The translations under genes were made by a program, and so were the position numbers. A DNA stretch of 64,000 nucleotides from CAG-390 sp045636385 (GTDB lineage: Bacteria; Bacillota; Clostridia; Oscillospirales; CAG-272): assembly GCA_045636385.1 (NCBI GenBank), contig JAZTXK010000048.1, forward strand, positions 62,001 to 126,000, read 5' to 3'. Within the stretch, counting starts at the first letter, position 1; every line of letters starts with the position of its first letter. Positions 32,809-42,533 of the stretch are shown here, piece by piece. The notes below the pieces were generated by a model. That model ran no database searches. It was not told where the DNA came from and saw only the letters and a program-made list of their open reading frames with translations.

Positions 32809-34548
32809 ATGATGAAGAAATATATTCTTTTATTTGCGGCTGTCATTGCGGCGCTGTGTATATGCTCGTGTACCGACGGCAATGCGGATCAAACCACACC
32901 CCCTATTGTTGAGACCGACACCGAGGGAGTTACAGCCTCGAAGGAAAACGAGGACACCGTGATACCCGATATACCGACAGATCACGTAAACATACGTGAT
33001 TTCAACCGCGGAGACGGCTGGAACAAGGCTCTCCAAAGAGCCTTTGAAGTTTCAGATAACGTATATTTTCCAAAGGGGAAATACAGGCTTGAAACCGTAT
33101 ACCTCAACGACGGGCAAACGATATTCGGCGACGGAGATGAGACCGTTATTGAGCAGATGTCGGATAATCTTTTTTGGATCGACGGTAAAGTGACCGCAAG
33201 CTCCGATCTTGCCGTTGACATGAAGGATTTTTCAAACGAGATCGAAACGCTCGCAAATCTCAACGCAAAGCCCGGGGACGTGATATATCTCTTGAGCCAG
33301 CGAAACACAAATATCCTCGAAGACTGCGGCTACGAATGGTGTCAGGGTAGAAGCTATTACAGCGGACACACCTCGTTTTTCTCCGAATTTCTGACCGTAA
33401 AGGAAGCGTTGGCTAACAAGATAATAACCGAGGAGAATACGATCTTCCCGTTTTATTACAAGGACGACACCCGCGAATCGGATCCCAAAAAGCCAACCTC
33501 AAAGGTCGAAGATTGGCCATACAGACGCAAGGCGACCACCGTTTACCTCATTGACGTTGCCGAAAACGTAACGATCCGTGACCTTTCGATCGAGAACGCG
33601 CACGGAAGAGTCATAGTCACGCATTGGTCGGACAACCTGCTCATCTCGGGCGTCAACGTATCAACGAAAAAGGGCAAGGAGCCCGAAAAAAAGATCAAAT
33701 TCGTCGATATTTTCTACTCGCGCTCGGCGTCTGTCAAAAATTGCAATTTCAGATTTGAGACTCTGCCCGCCGATATCGATACATACACTACCTTCAATGA
33801 ATACGGATACTTCACACCGCTCTATATCTATGCGGGATACAAGTGCGGTTTTGAAAACTGCTCGATCAATTTTTCAACCAGAGGATTCAATATCGGCAAG
33901 TGCGACAAAAAAGGCATATCCTACGGCTGTTACGTGAAGAATTGCACCTCGGAAAACGCGCGCTTTGCGGGTATTACCGTAAATTCGGGCTCATACGATA
34001 CCGTAATAAGCGGGAACAAGATCACGGGCTGTGCCCACGGAATCATGCAGGGTGGAAGAAAAAGCATTATTTCAGACAACGAGATCCGAGGCGGCTTGGC
34101 GGGCGATATCTCGTATTATTACGTCAAACCGAACGAGGGCGGAACAAGCGGAATTATGCTTTTTGAAGGCTACGCCGTGGATTCGATCGTGAAAAACAAC
34201 CGCATATCCGAGGTTGTGACGGGCATTCTCATCCGTGACGGTTACGAGGACACCAACATTTTCGAAATAGGTCCGATTTCGGTTATTGACAATTATATAA
34301 CCGACGTCAGTATGGGAATTATGACCTACAGAAATTCGCACAATACTAAGACAACGAAATTCGAACTGACGGTCAGCGGAAACAACATCATCGGCGGCAA
34401 GCAGAATGGTGAATATATGGGCACCACCGCCTTCTTCTTCACCGGCGAAGTTTCGGATATACTGATAGAAAACAACCGGACGGAAGGATTCCTCAGATTT
34501 TCAAATATCCACACCGATCCGGGCAAGAATATATCGACAAAGCAGTAA
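32809..34548 (+). CDS. Lipoprotein with parallel beta-helix (pectate lyase-like) fold
   Basis: 579 aa. A lipoprotein signal 'MMKKYILLFAAVIAALCIC' is followed by a lipobox Cys and an acidic Thr/Glu linker. 'INIRDF'-like start 'VNIRDFNRGDGWNKALQRAF' and 'VYFPKGKYRL' match the N-terminal cap of pectate lyase-3-type beta-helices. Later parallel-helix turns include 'NCTSENARFAGITVNSG', 'SGNKITGCAHGIMQGG' and 'NNRISEVVTGILIRDG'. It probably binds or cleaves an acidic polysaccharide at the cell surface. The RBS is weak. A terminator follows at 34628. Confidence 0.82.
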   Translation: MMKKYILLFAAVIAALCICSCTDGNADQTTPPIVETDTEGVTASKENEDTVIPDIPTDHVNIRDFNRGDGWNKALQRAFEVSDNVYFPKGKYRLETVYLNDGQTIFGDGDETVIEQMSDNLFWIDGKVTASSDLAVDMKDFSNEIETLANLNAKPGDVIYLLSQRNTNILEDCGYEWCQGRSYYSGHTSFFSEFLTVKEALANKIITEENTIFPFYYKDDTRESDPKKPTSKVEDWPYRRKATTVYLIDVAENVTIRDLSIENAHGRVIVTHWSDNLLISGVNVSTKKGKEPEKKIKFVDIFYSRSASVKNCNFRFETLPADIDTYTTFNEYGYFTPLYIYAGYKCGFENCSINFSTRGFNIGKCDKKGISYGCYVKNCTSENARFAGITVNSGSYDTVISGNKITGCAHGIMQGGRKSIISDNEIRGGLAGDISYYYVKPNEGGTSGIMLFEGYAVDSIVKNNRISEVVTGILIRDGYEDTNIFEIGPISVIDNYITDVSMGIMTYRNSHNTKTTKFELTVSGNNIIGGKQNGEYMGTTAFFFTGEVSDILIENNRTEGFLRFSNIHTDPGKNISTKQ

Positions 34549-34627
34549 AACAAACGGCTTCACCAGGACCAAACAAAATTTGAGGATACAGTCCGCGATG
34601 CTGCAAAGCTGATTTAAATTCAATAAC

Positions 34628-34663
34628 AAAGCGGCAGATTCATTGATCAGCCGCTTTTATTTA
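34628..34663 (+). terminator. Terminator of the beta-helix lipoprotein
   Basis: Stem AAGCGGC/GCCGCTT with a 14-nt loop, then TTATTT, 80 nt past the stop codon. Confidence 0.75.
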
Positions 34664-34862
34664 TCAGCCCGAAGTCCGGCGGTTTACGCTTTTATCAGGT
34701 CTTATCAGTAACGTATGATATAATAAATAATATATCCCCAGTTAAGCAAACCGTGCAGGAGAGCCCAACCGATGGATTTCCAATTCACATATGAAACAAC
34801 AGTTGCGAGAATCATTCCCCACTGCCCATCATATACATTAATCCATTACCTCGGAAACGCTT

Positions 34863-34974
34863 TTGGAAGCCTCTTTGTAACCCAATTTGGAACTCTCTCC
34901 CATAGCTTTATTATATCAAAAAAGCCTACTCTCGCGAATAGTCTTTTGACTTTGTTTGCGGAAAGGTTGCGAAA
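34863..34974 (+). repeat. Dispersed intergenic repeat, copy B
   Basis: Shares the blocks of copy A ('ggaagcctctttg', 'tttattatatcaaaaaagcc', 'tttgcggaaaggttgcgaa') at about 90% by eye. The 200 bp before it (34664-34862) hold no gene. Confidence 0.7.
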
Positions 34975-35041
34975 TAAGATAAAATTTTCTATTTTAAAAT
35001 ATTATGTTGCAAAATAGAAATATTTGTGATATACTATAATT

Positions 35042-35236
35042 AACCGCGCCGATATCAAGGGCGTCGGAAACTTTAACGACGGCTGTGCGGTGTTTATCTC
35101 TCCCGACGGCGCGTTTGAGACCCGGACGGGTCCGTCGATCTTCCTGCTGAGAAACGATAAAGCGGAAACCGACGTTATTAAGTCTGAAACCGGACATTTT
35201 TATAAGGTAAGAGTCCGGGATTCGAGATATCAGTAA
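35042..35236 (+). pseudogene. 3' remnant of an unidentified gene
   Basis: 65 in-frame codons without a start, ending in TAA: 'NRADIKGVGNFNDGCAVFIS' through 'FYKVRVRDSRYQ'. It is preceded by an in-frame stop and A/T-rich repeat sequence, while the fragment itself is GC-richer and reads as good protein. It is the C-terminal stub of a lost gene, probably extracellular by its beta-rich character. Confidence 0.65.
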
Positions 35237-35262
35237 ATAAGTTATTGGTTTAGGAGGTAAAA

Positions 35263-36384
35263 ATGATCAAGAGATGCTTTGCTTTGATCCTTTGCGTGCT
35301 TATGATCTCCGCTATGCTTGCAGGGTGCGCCGATAAGGATCCTGTGCTTGACGAAGAAACGACAACCGAGGCAGCTATGACAGATCAATCCACCGAAATC
35401 CCCATCGAAACTACTGTCGAGATTACTACAGAGGAGGAAACAACTTCGGAATACATGTATAAAACCGTGAAAAATCCCATTCACGATATGGGCGGCGACC
35501 CTTGGGTCGTGGAGCATGAAGGCGAATATTACTATTGCTTTATCGGTTACAATGCTATTTGGGTGAGAAAAGTATCTTCGATAGCAGAGCTTTCGCTGTA
35601 TGATGCAACTTTGGTCTACTTACCGCCCGAGGGTACTATGTATTCCTTGAATTATTGGGCACCCGAGCTGCACTATATTAACGGTGAGTGGTATATTTAC
35701 GTTGCCGCCGATGACGGAAATAACGAAAACCACCGTATGTACGTTCTTCGCGGCACGTCGGGGGACCCTACTGCTCCCTTCGAAATGGTGGGTCAGATCA
35801 CCGATCCCTCAAATAAATGGGCGATCGACGGTACTGTTTTACAGCTGAACGGCGAGATGTACTTTATTTGGTCAGGTTGGGAAGGGAACGAGAACGTGGC
35901 GCAAAATCTCTATATTGCCCATATGAGCGACCCTTGCACCATTGATTCCGAGCGCGTTTGCATCTCCGTTCCCGAGCTGTATTGGGAAAAGGAAGGTCAG
36001 CCCTATGTCAATGAGGGACCTGCCGTACTGCAGCATCAGGGAAAGACCCACTTGGTATATTCCGCGTCCGGCAGCTGGACGGATTACTATTGCCTTGGCA
36101 TGCTGACGCTGACGGGAGACGATCCTATGAATGCCGATTCCTGGGAAAAAGCCAACCAAGCCGTGTTTAAAAAACGTTATAACGTGTGCTACGGCCCCGG
36201 ACACAATTCTTTCTGCACAGCCCCCGACGGAAGCGTCTGGATGATATATCACGGCAACTTGGTTTCGGGTACGGGCTGGTCGGGCAGATCTGTCTGGATC
36301 GCGCCCGTAACGTTTGATGCGGACGGCACACCCAATTTCGGTCAGCCCGAACGCGAGGTGCAGTTCCCCTACCTGCCGGAATAG
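35263..36384 (+). CDS. GH43-like glycosidase lipoprotein
   Basis: 373 aa. A lipoprotein signal with lipobox 'LAGC' (Cys22) and a Thr/Glu linker to residue 65 precede a five-bladed propeller. The GH43 triad is visible: Asp79 in 'GGDPWVVEH', Asp189 in 'KWAIDGTVLQ' and Glu251 in 'VNEGPAVLQ', with 'YWAPELHYINGEWYIY' typical of the clan. It likely acts on arabinose- or xylose-containing side chains outside the cell. GGAGG precedes the start; two hairpins follow. Confidence 0.88.
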   Translation: MIKRCFALILCVLMISAMLAGCADKDPVLDEETTTEAAMTDQSTEIPIETTVEITTEEETTSEYMYKTVKNPIHDMGGDPWVVEHEGEYYYCFIGYNAIWVRKVSSIAELSLYDATLVYLPPEGTMYSLNYWAPELHYINGEWYIYVAADDGNNENHRMYVLRGTSGDPTAPFEMVGQITDPSNKWAIDGTVLQLNGEMYFIWSGWEGNENVAQNLYIAHMSDPCTIDSERVCISVPELYWEKEGQPYVNEGPAVLQHQGKTHLVYSASGSWTDYYCLGMLTLTGDDPMNADSWEKANQAVFKKRYNVCYGPGHNSFCTAPDGSVWMIYHGNLVSGTGWSGRSVWIAPVTFDADGTPNFGQPEREVQFPYLPE

Positions 36385-36392
36385 CTCTGATT

Positions 36393-36425
36393 GAGTGCCA
36401 TCCCTTTGGATGGCGCTCTTTTTTA
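36393..36425 (+). terminator. Terminator of the GH43 gene
   Basis: Stem GAGTGCCATCC/GGATGGCGCTC with loop CTTT, then TTTTTT. Confidence 0.88.
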
Positions 36426-36427
36426 AC

Positions 36428-36466
36428 ACAAAGCCGATCCACCGTTTGAGGATGGATCGGCTTTGT
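36428..36466. terminator. Second hairpin after the GH43 gene
   Basis: A perfect 14-bp stem ACAAAGCCGATCCA/TGGATCGGCTTTGT with an 11-nt loop. There is no T-tract directly after it. It may be a barrier or RNA-stabilising structure. Confidence 0.55.
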
Positions 36467-36496
36467 GCGCTTACTGCTTTATAAAAATTCTTTTTT

Positions 36497-36564
36497 GATT
36501 TATTATACCAAAAAATCCCGTCCGCGTGAATGGGCTTTTTGCTTTGTTTGCGGAATGGTTGCAA
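36497..36564 (+). repeat. Dispersed intergenic repeat, copy C
   Basis: Has 'gatttattataccaaaaaatcc', a short hairpin and 'tttgtttgcggaatggttgc', diverged from copies A and B. A 'TTGATATTTATGG TATAAT' stretch just after it may serve as a promoter. The following 36600-36720 holds nothing I can identify before the lyase gene. Confidence 0.6.
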
Positions 36565-36751
36565 AAGGTTGATATTTATGGTATAATATAAACGTACCTT
36601 GTGTCTTGCCCTCGCCTGACATCACATTCAGCAATTTGAACTTCTTCAGTCCCGCTCGTATTTTTATGGCGGATTCAGAACGAAAACTCGCCATGTGTTT
36701 CTTGAAGATGCGCTACGGATGGTAAATATAATATAATTTAGGAGAAATTTT

Positions 36752-38767
36752 ATGGTTGATATGATGACTACAAACCAACAGTTGTTTTGTGAGCTGTTGG
36801 ATCGCAGTATTTTGGAACTGTCGGATATAGACGTTACCTTTCGCGATCGTGGTATCGAGGCGGCGGAAAAGCAGTTGGCGGATTACATACGCTCCACTCT
36901 GAAAACAGAAAATTTCTTTAAAATACCTTATCAGCCCAGAGAAAATGCCTGGGCACTGCCGGAGGATGACGACTTTGCCGCTGCAGAGAAAATAATAAAC
37001 GGCGAGCTTCGCTCGATAGCATTTCCCCATAAATTTATCGATACCTCCCACGTAGATTGGGAATTTAATCCCACTCCAAATGAAGCCCCGGAGTGGACGT
37101 GGCAGCTTTCCCGTCATCACGAATGGCGCTGCCTCGGACATTGCTACCGTCTCTCGGGCGACGAGAAATATGCAAAGGCATTTACAGAGCTTTTTATGAG
37201 TTGGTGTGAGCAGGCAAAATGCCCGTCTGATATGTCAAAAAACACAAAATGTTGGAGAACTATCGAAGCGGGTATCCGTTTGGCACTGAATTGGAACTAT
37301 GCGTTCTACTCATTTTACAAATCACCGTATATGACGGATCGTGTAATATGTACCTACGTGCGCTCGATCTGCGATCACGGATACCGCCTTAGCCGCTTTC
37401 ATAGCGCGGCAGGAAACTGGCTGATTATGGAGATGGCGGGGCTTGCACATATAGGCATGCTTTATCCTTTCCTGATCAAAGCACGCGAGTGGGGTGATTA
37501 TGCCTTTTCGATGCTCCAATCGGAGCTTGACCGTCAAGTATATCGCGACGGCTTCCAATTTGAGTTGTCTACGAATTACCACGACGTGGTCATTATGAAT
37601 TACCACAGAGTATTCGCCGCGGCGCGGGAGATAGGATATCCCGTCAGCCGCGAGCTCATCGACAAGCTCTTGCCACTGTTCGAACTTGACATCAATATAA
37701 CTTGTCCCGATGGCAAATACCCCGACCTTAACGACGGTCATCGCGCTTCGCTTGAAACTTGGTGTCGTTTGGGCAGCATATATTTTCCGAAACATGAGGC
37801 AATAAATTATTTTGCGACCAATGGCAGGGATGGACGAGCTCCCGAGTATACGAGTGTTGCTCTGCCATATTCCGGATTGGCTTTTATGCGTACCGGATGG
37901 GGCAAAGACGATCTTTGGTGCTTTATGGATGCCGGAGATTTTGGTCGCGGACATCAGCACGAGGACAAATTGAATATCCTTATGTATGCGTATGGCAAAA
38001 ATCTTCTTCCCGATTCAGGCTGTTACTCATACGATAGCTCCGCTATGCGACGCTTTGTCTTGGACTCTCGTTCGCACAACTGTGCTATGGTTGACGATAT
38101 GTCGCAGAATCGCAGGGGAAGATATCATCCCGACAACGAGCCGTTAGATAGATACGCAGGTATGCTATGGAGCTTTTCAGCCGACGTCGACAGCGTTGAA
38201 GGCGTTTACGATCAAGGATACGGTGAGCAGTACCTTCACGTTATACACAAGCGAAAGCTGATCCTTTTCAAAAAAGGCGTTGCCGACAGTGCTCCGTTTG
38301 CGATGGTTATTGACAGATTTACAAGTGAAGATAGCGAAGAGCATCTTTTTCAGCCCTCCTATCAGCTTGGCACAGAGCCATACACAGATGACGGCGTGCG
38401 TTTTACAGCTGATCACGGCGACCAAGTCAGCTTTAGTATTGTTGCCTCGGCGAGTCATAGTATTATTATCGGACAGGAGGAGCCATTATTTATGGGGTGG
38501 CGAAAGAGCTATGAGCTTCCCAATGCATTAAACTTTCCCGTTCCCGCACCCTGTGTAAGGTTTGCTTTAAAAGGAAAAGCCGCGCGTCTTGTTACGCTTT
38601 TATGCCCTTACAATGGCACAGGCAAAACGCCAAGATCGGTCGAAGCCTCGCGCAGTATTTCCGATACCAAAGCTTTTATTGAATTTTCCGATGGCAGTAC
38701 TGCGATCATTGACGAATTGGATCATCCGTGTTACGCGGACACGGCGGACAAATTGGTTGGGATATAA
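36752..38767 (+). CDS. Heparinase II/III family polysaccharide lyase
   Basis: 671 aa, no signal peptide, so cytoplasmic. The N-terminal alpha/alpha-toroid has 'WNYAFYSFYKSPY', 'SAAGNWLIMEMAGLAHIG' and 'FELSTNYHDVVIMNYHRVF' (candidate Asn/Tyr/His). The C-terminal beta-sandwich starts with 'FGRGHQHEDKLNILMYAYG' (catalytic-region His) and 'DSRSHNCAMVDDM'. It matches heparinase II/III-like lyases that break uronate-containing oligosaccharides. Given its location it could process oligomers imported after surface cleavage. AGGAG precedes the start. Confidence 0.88.
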   Translation: MVDMMTTNQQLFCELLDRSILELSDIDVTFRDRGIEAAEKQLADYIRSTLKTENFFKIPYQPRENAWALPEDDDFAAAEKIINGELRSIAFPHKFIDTSHVDWEFNPTPNEAPEWTWQLSRHHEWRCLGHCYRLSGDEKYAKAFTELFMSWCEQAKCPSDMSKNTKCWRTIEAGIRLALNWNYAFYSFYKSPYMTDRVICTYVRSICDHGYRLSRFHSAAGNWLIMEMAGLAHIGMLYPFLIKAREWGDYAFSMLQSELDRQVYRDGFQFELSTNYHDVVIMNYHRVFAAAREIGYPVSRELIDKLLPLFELDINITCPDGKYPDLNDGHRASLETWCRLGSIYFPKHEAINYFATNGRDGRAPEYTSVALPYSGLAFMRTGWGKDDLWCFMDAGDFGRGHQHEDKLNILMYAYGKNLLPDSGCYSYDSSAMRRFVLDSRSHNCAMVDDMSQNRRGRYHPDNEPLDRYAGMLWSFSADVDSVEGVYDQGYGEQYLHVIHKRKLILFKKGVADSAPFAMVIDRFTSEDSEEHLFQPSYQLGTEPYTDDGVRFTADHGDQVSFSIVASASHSIIIGQEEPLFMGWRKSYELPNALNFPVPAPCVRFALKGKAARLVTLLCPYNGTGKTPRSVEASRSISDTKAFIEFSDGSTAIIDELDHPCYADTADKLVGI

Positions 38768-38801
38768 AACAAAGCAAGCCTTGATTTGGAACTAAAAGTG
38801 G

Positions 38802-38842
38802 TTTTGATTTATTATATCAAAAAAGCCCGCCCAAGCGAATTA
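38802..38842 (+). repeat. Dispersed intergenic repeat, copy D (partial)
   Basis: Only the 'gatttattatatcaaaaaagcc' block and a degenerate arm remain. It is followed by a short in-frame stub 'ISAMGYSANIDVDQLSKKSG' ending in TGA at 38907, which looks like the last 22 codons of a lost gene. Confidence 0.6.
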
Positions 38843-38925
38843 TAAGTGCGATGGGTTACAGTGCCAATATCGACGTAGATCAGCTTTCAAAGAAATCGGG
38901 ATTATGATATAACAAAAATATCGGA

Positions 38926-38958
38926 TGACGCCCGGGCGTCAGCCGATTCTTTTTATGT
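38926..38958. terminator. Terminator of the solute-binding protein gene
   Basis: Near-perfect stem ATCGG.TGACGCCC/GGGCGTCA.CCGAT with no real loop (central CCCGGG), flanked by T on both outgoing sides. It lies next to the stop of the minus-strand gene at 38960. Confidence 0.82.
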
Positions 38959-38959
38959 T

Positions 38960-40483
38960 TTACTGTCTTCCCTCAAAGTACTTGAGGAGCTGTTTGATTC
39001 TGTTATTATATAATCTTTCCTGAACTTTATAGTCAGACGCAAAGGTATTGGTGCCGCTTCTGACAATAGAACGCGTGAAAGTTCCAATATTATCTATCTC
39101 ACTTCCGTAAACCATACCGGTATCGAACTTGATACTGTTACGAATAAGGTCGAAGATCATACCCGATTCAACGTCAGCAAGGTATCTCGTCTTCATAATA
39201 ACTTCGCAGTAAACGGGAAGGATATCCATATAGGAGCGGTAATTCCATTCCTCAAAAACGATACCAACCTCACTCACGTGCTTACTTGTTGCCATAACCG
39301 ACATAGTGCTGTAAGCATCCTGCGCGGTGGTGTAGTAGTTCTGCTGATTGAGATCGAACTTCGGCATAGGAAGCAGACCGTAGGCAGAGTTCATGCTTCT
39401 GAGCGCCTGATTGACTTCAGCGCTCGGATAGATGTAGAAGAGCCAGAAGAGAGCCTCGTCGTTCGTGAACTTGTTGATGAGAGTAGGTTCGTCAGAGTCT
39501 GTGTATGTACCATTGCTCTCACTTAACAGGGCGATATTATAGTCAATAGCACTCGAAACCTTATCGGGATCCCAAGCGATCTCGAGACCGCCGTCGGAGG
39601 TCTTCGTAAGAAAATCAATACCGAATGCGGTAAGGAATCCGTCGTAAGATGCGGAGCCGTCGCTTGAGAGCATACCAACCTTATCGGGGAAGTCGGCTAT
39701 GCCTGACTGGTTGGTGTCTACCCAGGCATCCTTGGTGTACTGAAGAAGAAGGTCGATAGTCCACTGTCCGTCAAGAACTACGTCATAGAGGTTGCCGATC
39801 TTATAATCGTTTGCAAGAGTTGCATTGTAGTAAATAACCATAGAACGGTCAACACCCGTAAGGTTGAGGTCGCCCACGATGAAGTAGAGCTGATCTTTAA
39901 TGGTTGCGGCTTCAACGTAGGTCTGATTCCACCAAGGATGGCTGATATCCATAGTTTCAACGTCATAGAGATTTACATAGCAATCGCGGAGAGCCGAGGC
40001 TGTAGAGTAGTATGCGTAGTTTGAAATAAGGTCGAGACCCGAATCACCGCCCGACTGGTATTCAGCTATAACCATACGATAAGACTCATCTTTACTCGAG
40101 CTCTCGATAAATTCAAAGGTAAAATTAAGGTCTTCCTCGAGCCTCTGGTTTCTCTTGTAGATTGCGTCGTTGAGAATATCGCCGTTTGTGCCCTCGGCAA
40201 AAAACTCACGGTTCCACGTTTCTTCGTCACGCAGCATCATTGTGATAACAGTACCGTCCGCAAACTTCGTGCCCGCTGCGGTAGGGGAAGCTATATACGG
40301 TCTGCCCCACTCGTCGGTAAGGGGAGCGGTCTCGGCGGGAGCATCCGTCAAGGCGGGAGTTGCAGTCACGTCAGTAGCGGTAGTTTCGTCCGCGCCGCCG
40401 TTATCCGCACACGCATAGAAGCAAAGCGTCAGAGTGATGAGCGCGAGAATGAACGAAATAATTCTGATAAATTTTTTCTTCAT
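38960..40483 (-). CDS. Extracellular solute-binding lipoprotein (carbohydrate ABC type)
   Basis: 507 aa. Lipoprotein signal 'MKKKFIRIISFILALITLTL' then 'CFYAC', Thr/Glu linker, and a family 1 solute-binding fold: 'GDILNDAIYKRNQRLEEDL', 'YYNATLANDYKIGNLYDVV', 'WTIDLLLQYTKDAWVDTNQ' and 'AYGLLPMPKFDLNQQNYY'. It probably captures oligosaccharides for an ABC importer, but no permease genes are in the window. It lies at the end of a minus-strand set with the GH-like and GH130 genes. GAAGGAAC precedes the start. Confidence 0.88.
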   Translation of the reverse strand: MKKKFIRIISFILALITLTLCFYACADNGGADETTATDVTATPALTDAPAETAPLTDEWGRPYIASPTAAGTKFADGTVITMMLRDEETWNREFFAEGTNGDILNDAIYKRNQRLEEDLNFTFEFIESSSKDESYRMVIAEYQSGGDSGLDLISNYAYYSTASALRDCYVNLYDVETMDISHPWWNQTYVEAATIKDQLYFIVGDLNLTGVDRSMVIYYNATLANDYKIGNLYDVVLDGQWTIDLLLQYTKDAWVDTNQSGIADFPDKVGMLSSDGSASYDGFLTAFGIDFLTKTSDGGLEIAWDPDKVSSAIDYNIALLSESNGTYTDSDEPTLINKFTNDEALFWLFYIYPSAEVNQALRSMNSAYGLLPMPKFDLNQQNYYTTAQDAYSTMSVMATSKHVSEVGIVFEEWNYRSYMDILPVYCEVIMKTRYLADVESGMIFDLIRNSIKFDTGMVYGSEIDNIGTFTRSIVRSGTNTFASDYKVQERLYNNRIKQLLKYFEGRQ

Positions 40484-40524
40484 TTTTTGTTCCTTCTTTC
40501 TATTTTAATAAAATATATGTGTTA

Positions 40525-42519
40525 TCAGCCGATTATAAGTGCGAGGGGCTCCATCGCCGCGATGGAGTACTTAACGTACGTCACGCCGTCGCGCACCTCG
40601 AAGTCACAGGGGATGCGTTCGCCTCGCTCATTGAGACGGTCTATGCGCGACACCGCACTCTTGATTACAAGCGGAAGTTCGTCGATGGCGTCCTGCGAAA
40701 GATTGAAGGCTACGGCGAAGATCTCGCCACCGGGAAGTCTGCCTGCCCTAAGATAGAGCTCTGCATCCTCGGGGTAATAGAGGGGAAGCGAGTCATTTTT
40801 CGAAAGAATATCAACCAACTGTTGCTTTCTCGTTTCGTTCAAGAGCGAGAAGGCGGAATAATACTTAAAAGGCATATCGGGAGTTCCGCAAAAAACGATG
40901 CACTCACCGCCGAGGGAGGTCTTATGGCGGGTGACACCGGGATACAGAGGCTCGGGGACGCTCTGTTTTTGGTTGAAGTGATAGACCTCGGATAGCCATT
41001 CGGTATCATCGGAGAGGGGTGTAAGCTCTCTGTTTCCATACTGCACGTCAAGAGAGATACCGTTAACTCGCTCAGCGGTTGCAACCTTTGCGCTCGCGGA
41101 GCCGGTCTGCACACCGACCTGATCAATGGAGGCGGCACCCGAAGCTACGGTCACGCCAAGCTCGGGGGCGAAGCCGCGAGCGACAAGCGCGTCAGCCGCG
41201 CCGACAGAGAGCAGGAGAGTTCCCTTCATAAATTCGCGAATTTCGTCGTCGGTAAAGCCTCTGACGGAAAAATCGTCGAGGAAGACTGCGCCTTCACCGT
41301 CGTTTCCAAAGTAGAAAGGAAGACCGAGACGCTCAAGCACACAGCTCGACCAGGCGGAGAGGTTAAAATGCTTCTTGGTGCGTAGCTGGTAGAAGAAGTC
41401 CTGCTTTCGCGTAAGGGGAATGCGGCATCCAAACGGACGAAGTTGGCTTGCGTATGTGGTGAGAGCTTCATAGAAGCCCGAATATTTTGCGAGCTTCCTT
41501 CTGTACGCCTTGCCCGATGCGGGCTCAAATGCGGTAAGTCTGGTTATCCAATGCTTTGCACCCGTTGCGCCCTCGAGTATCGATGCGGTAAAGTGAGCGT
41601 GAAGGAGTGCGGCAGAGGTGGAATATCTGTTCTGCGGGCAAGTATCGGTTTCTGCCAGGAAAACGTCGACCTTGTCTTTTGTATTTTCGCGTAGGATCGC
41701 AGCGCGGAACATATTTGCGGTGAAGTTACGCGCGCCGCCCGTGTTAGCGGAGTTGGAGTAGGGTCCGCCGTTGAGACGGATTATTTTCGGATTGCCCTCG
41801 CCTGCGAACGCCTCTGCGGTGTAGCCCGAAAACTCGCAGAATGTGGATGTGTAGATGCCCGAAACCACGCCTTGAATGGTAGGATCTACCTCGTCGAGCC
41901 CCTCTCGCATAGCTTTTACACAATCAACGATCGAATCACGAACAACCTCGACGTAAAGATCGGAATAATATTTATCCTCCTCGGTGTTGCCGAGGACGTG
42001 CCCGTAGAGCTCCTCTCGGGTGATCGCCTTTCCCGAACGTCGGTTGAGTTCTGCCATGTGATGTTTGCAAGCACAGCCACCCGTCGGTCGGTAGAAAAGT
42101 CCAAGATCGTCGTCGAGCATAACAACGGAGGGGTGACGCTCGGCGAGAATACGGAACTGCTCTTTTATGTACTTGCGAAAGTCGGGATCGAGGGGGCAGC
42201 AGGTTACTATTCTCTCCTCTCCCGTTGGGAGAGAGACGGTAGGCGTGAAGGGATAGGGCTCGTATGGGGTGTAGATGTGACCGAGGGTTGCCTGCACGAG
42301 CACGCCGTGCCGGGCACCGTGCTTATCCAGCCTCTCGCGGAAAAGATCGTACTTCTCGCATTGCAGCTCTGCCTTGTTGACAGGGGGAGTTCCCTCGGGA
42401 TTGAACTCCATCATAAACATAGCGTGAGTGCTGACGCCGGTTCTTTGCTGTTCTATTATATCCTCGACGATCTCGTCGATGTGCTCGGTGTCAAGCGGCA
42501 TTATAGATAGGTTAAGCAT
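40525..42519 (-). CDS. Large GH-like protein of unassigned family
   Basis: 664 aa from the ATG at 42519 (AAGGAGAGCGGAGT upstream); the longer frame runs into the GH130 gene. The N-terminal (beta/alpha)8-type region has 'MFMMEFNPEGTPPVNKAE', 'PSVVMLDDDLGLFYRPTGG', a metal-like 'CACKHH' and 'IIRLNGGPYSNSANTG'. A beta-galactosidase-trimerisation-like and beta-rich C-terminus follows. I do not recognise the exact family. Its position between GH130 and a sugar-binding protein supports glycan degradation. No signal peptide, so it is intracellular. Confidence 0.65.
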   Translation of the reverse strand: MLNLSIMPLDTEHIDEIVEDIIEQQRTGVSTHAMFMMEFNPEGTPPVNKAELQCEKYDLFRERLDKHGARHGVLVQATLGHIYTPYEPYPFTPTVSLPTGEERIVTCCPLDPDFRKYIKEQFRILAERHPSVVMLDDDLGLFYRPTGGCACKHHMAELNRRSGKAITREELYGHVLGNTEEDKYYSDLYVEVVRDSIVDCVKAMREGLDEVDPTIQGVVSGIYTSTFCEFSGYTAEAFAGEGNPKIIRLNGGPYSNSANTGGARNFTANMFRAAILRENTKDKVDVFLAETDTCPQNRYSTSAALLHAHFTASILEGATGAKHWITRLTAFEPASGKAYRRKLAKYSGFYEALTTYASQLRPFGCRIPLTRKQDFFYQLRTKKHFNLSAWSSCVLERLGLPFYFGNDGEGAVFLDDFSVRGFTDDEIREFMKGTLLLSVGAADALVARGFAPELGVTVASGAASIDQVGVQTGSASAKVATAERVNGISLDVQYGNRELTPLSDDTEWLSEVYHFNQKQSVPEPLYPGVTRHKTSLGGECIVFCGTPDMPFKYYSAFSLLNETRKQQLVDILSKNDSLPLYYPEDAELYLRAGRLPGGEIFAVAFNLSQDAIDELPLVIKSAVSRIDRLNERGERIPCDFEVRDGVTYVKYSIAAMEPLALIIG

Positions 42520-42533
42520 ACTCCGCTCTCCTT

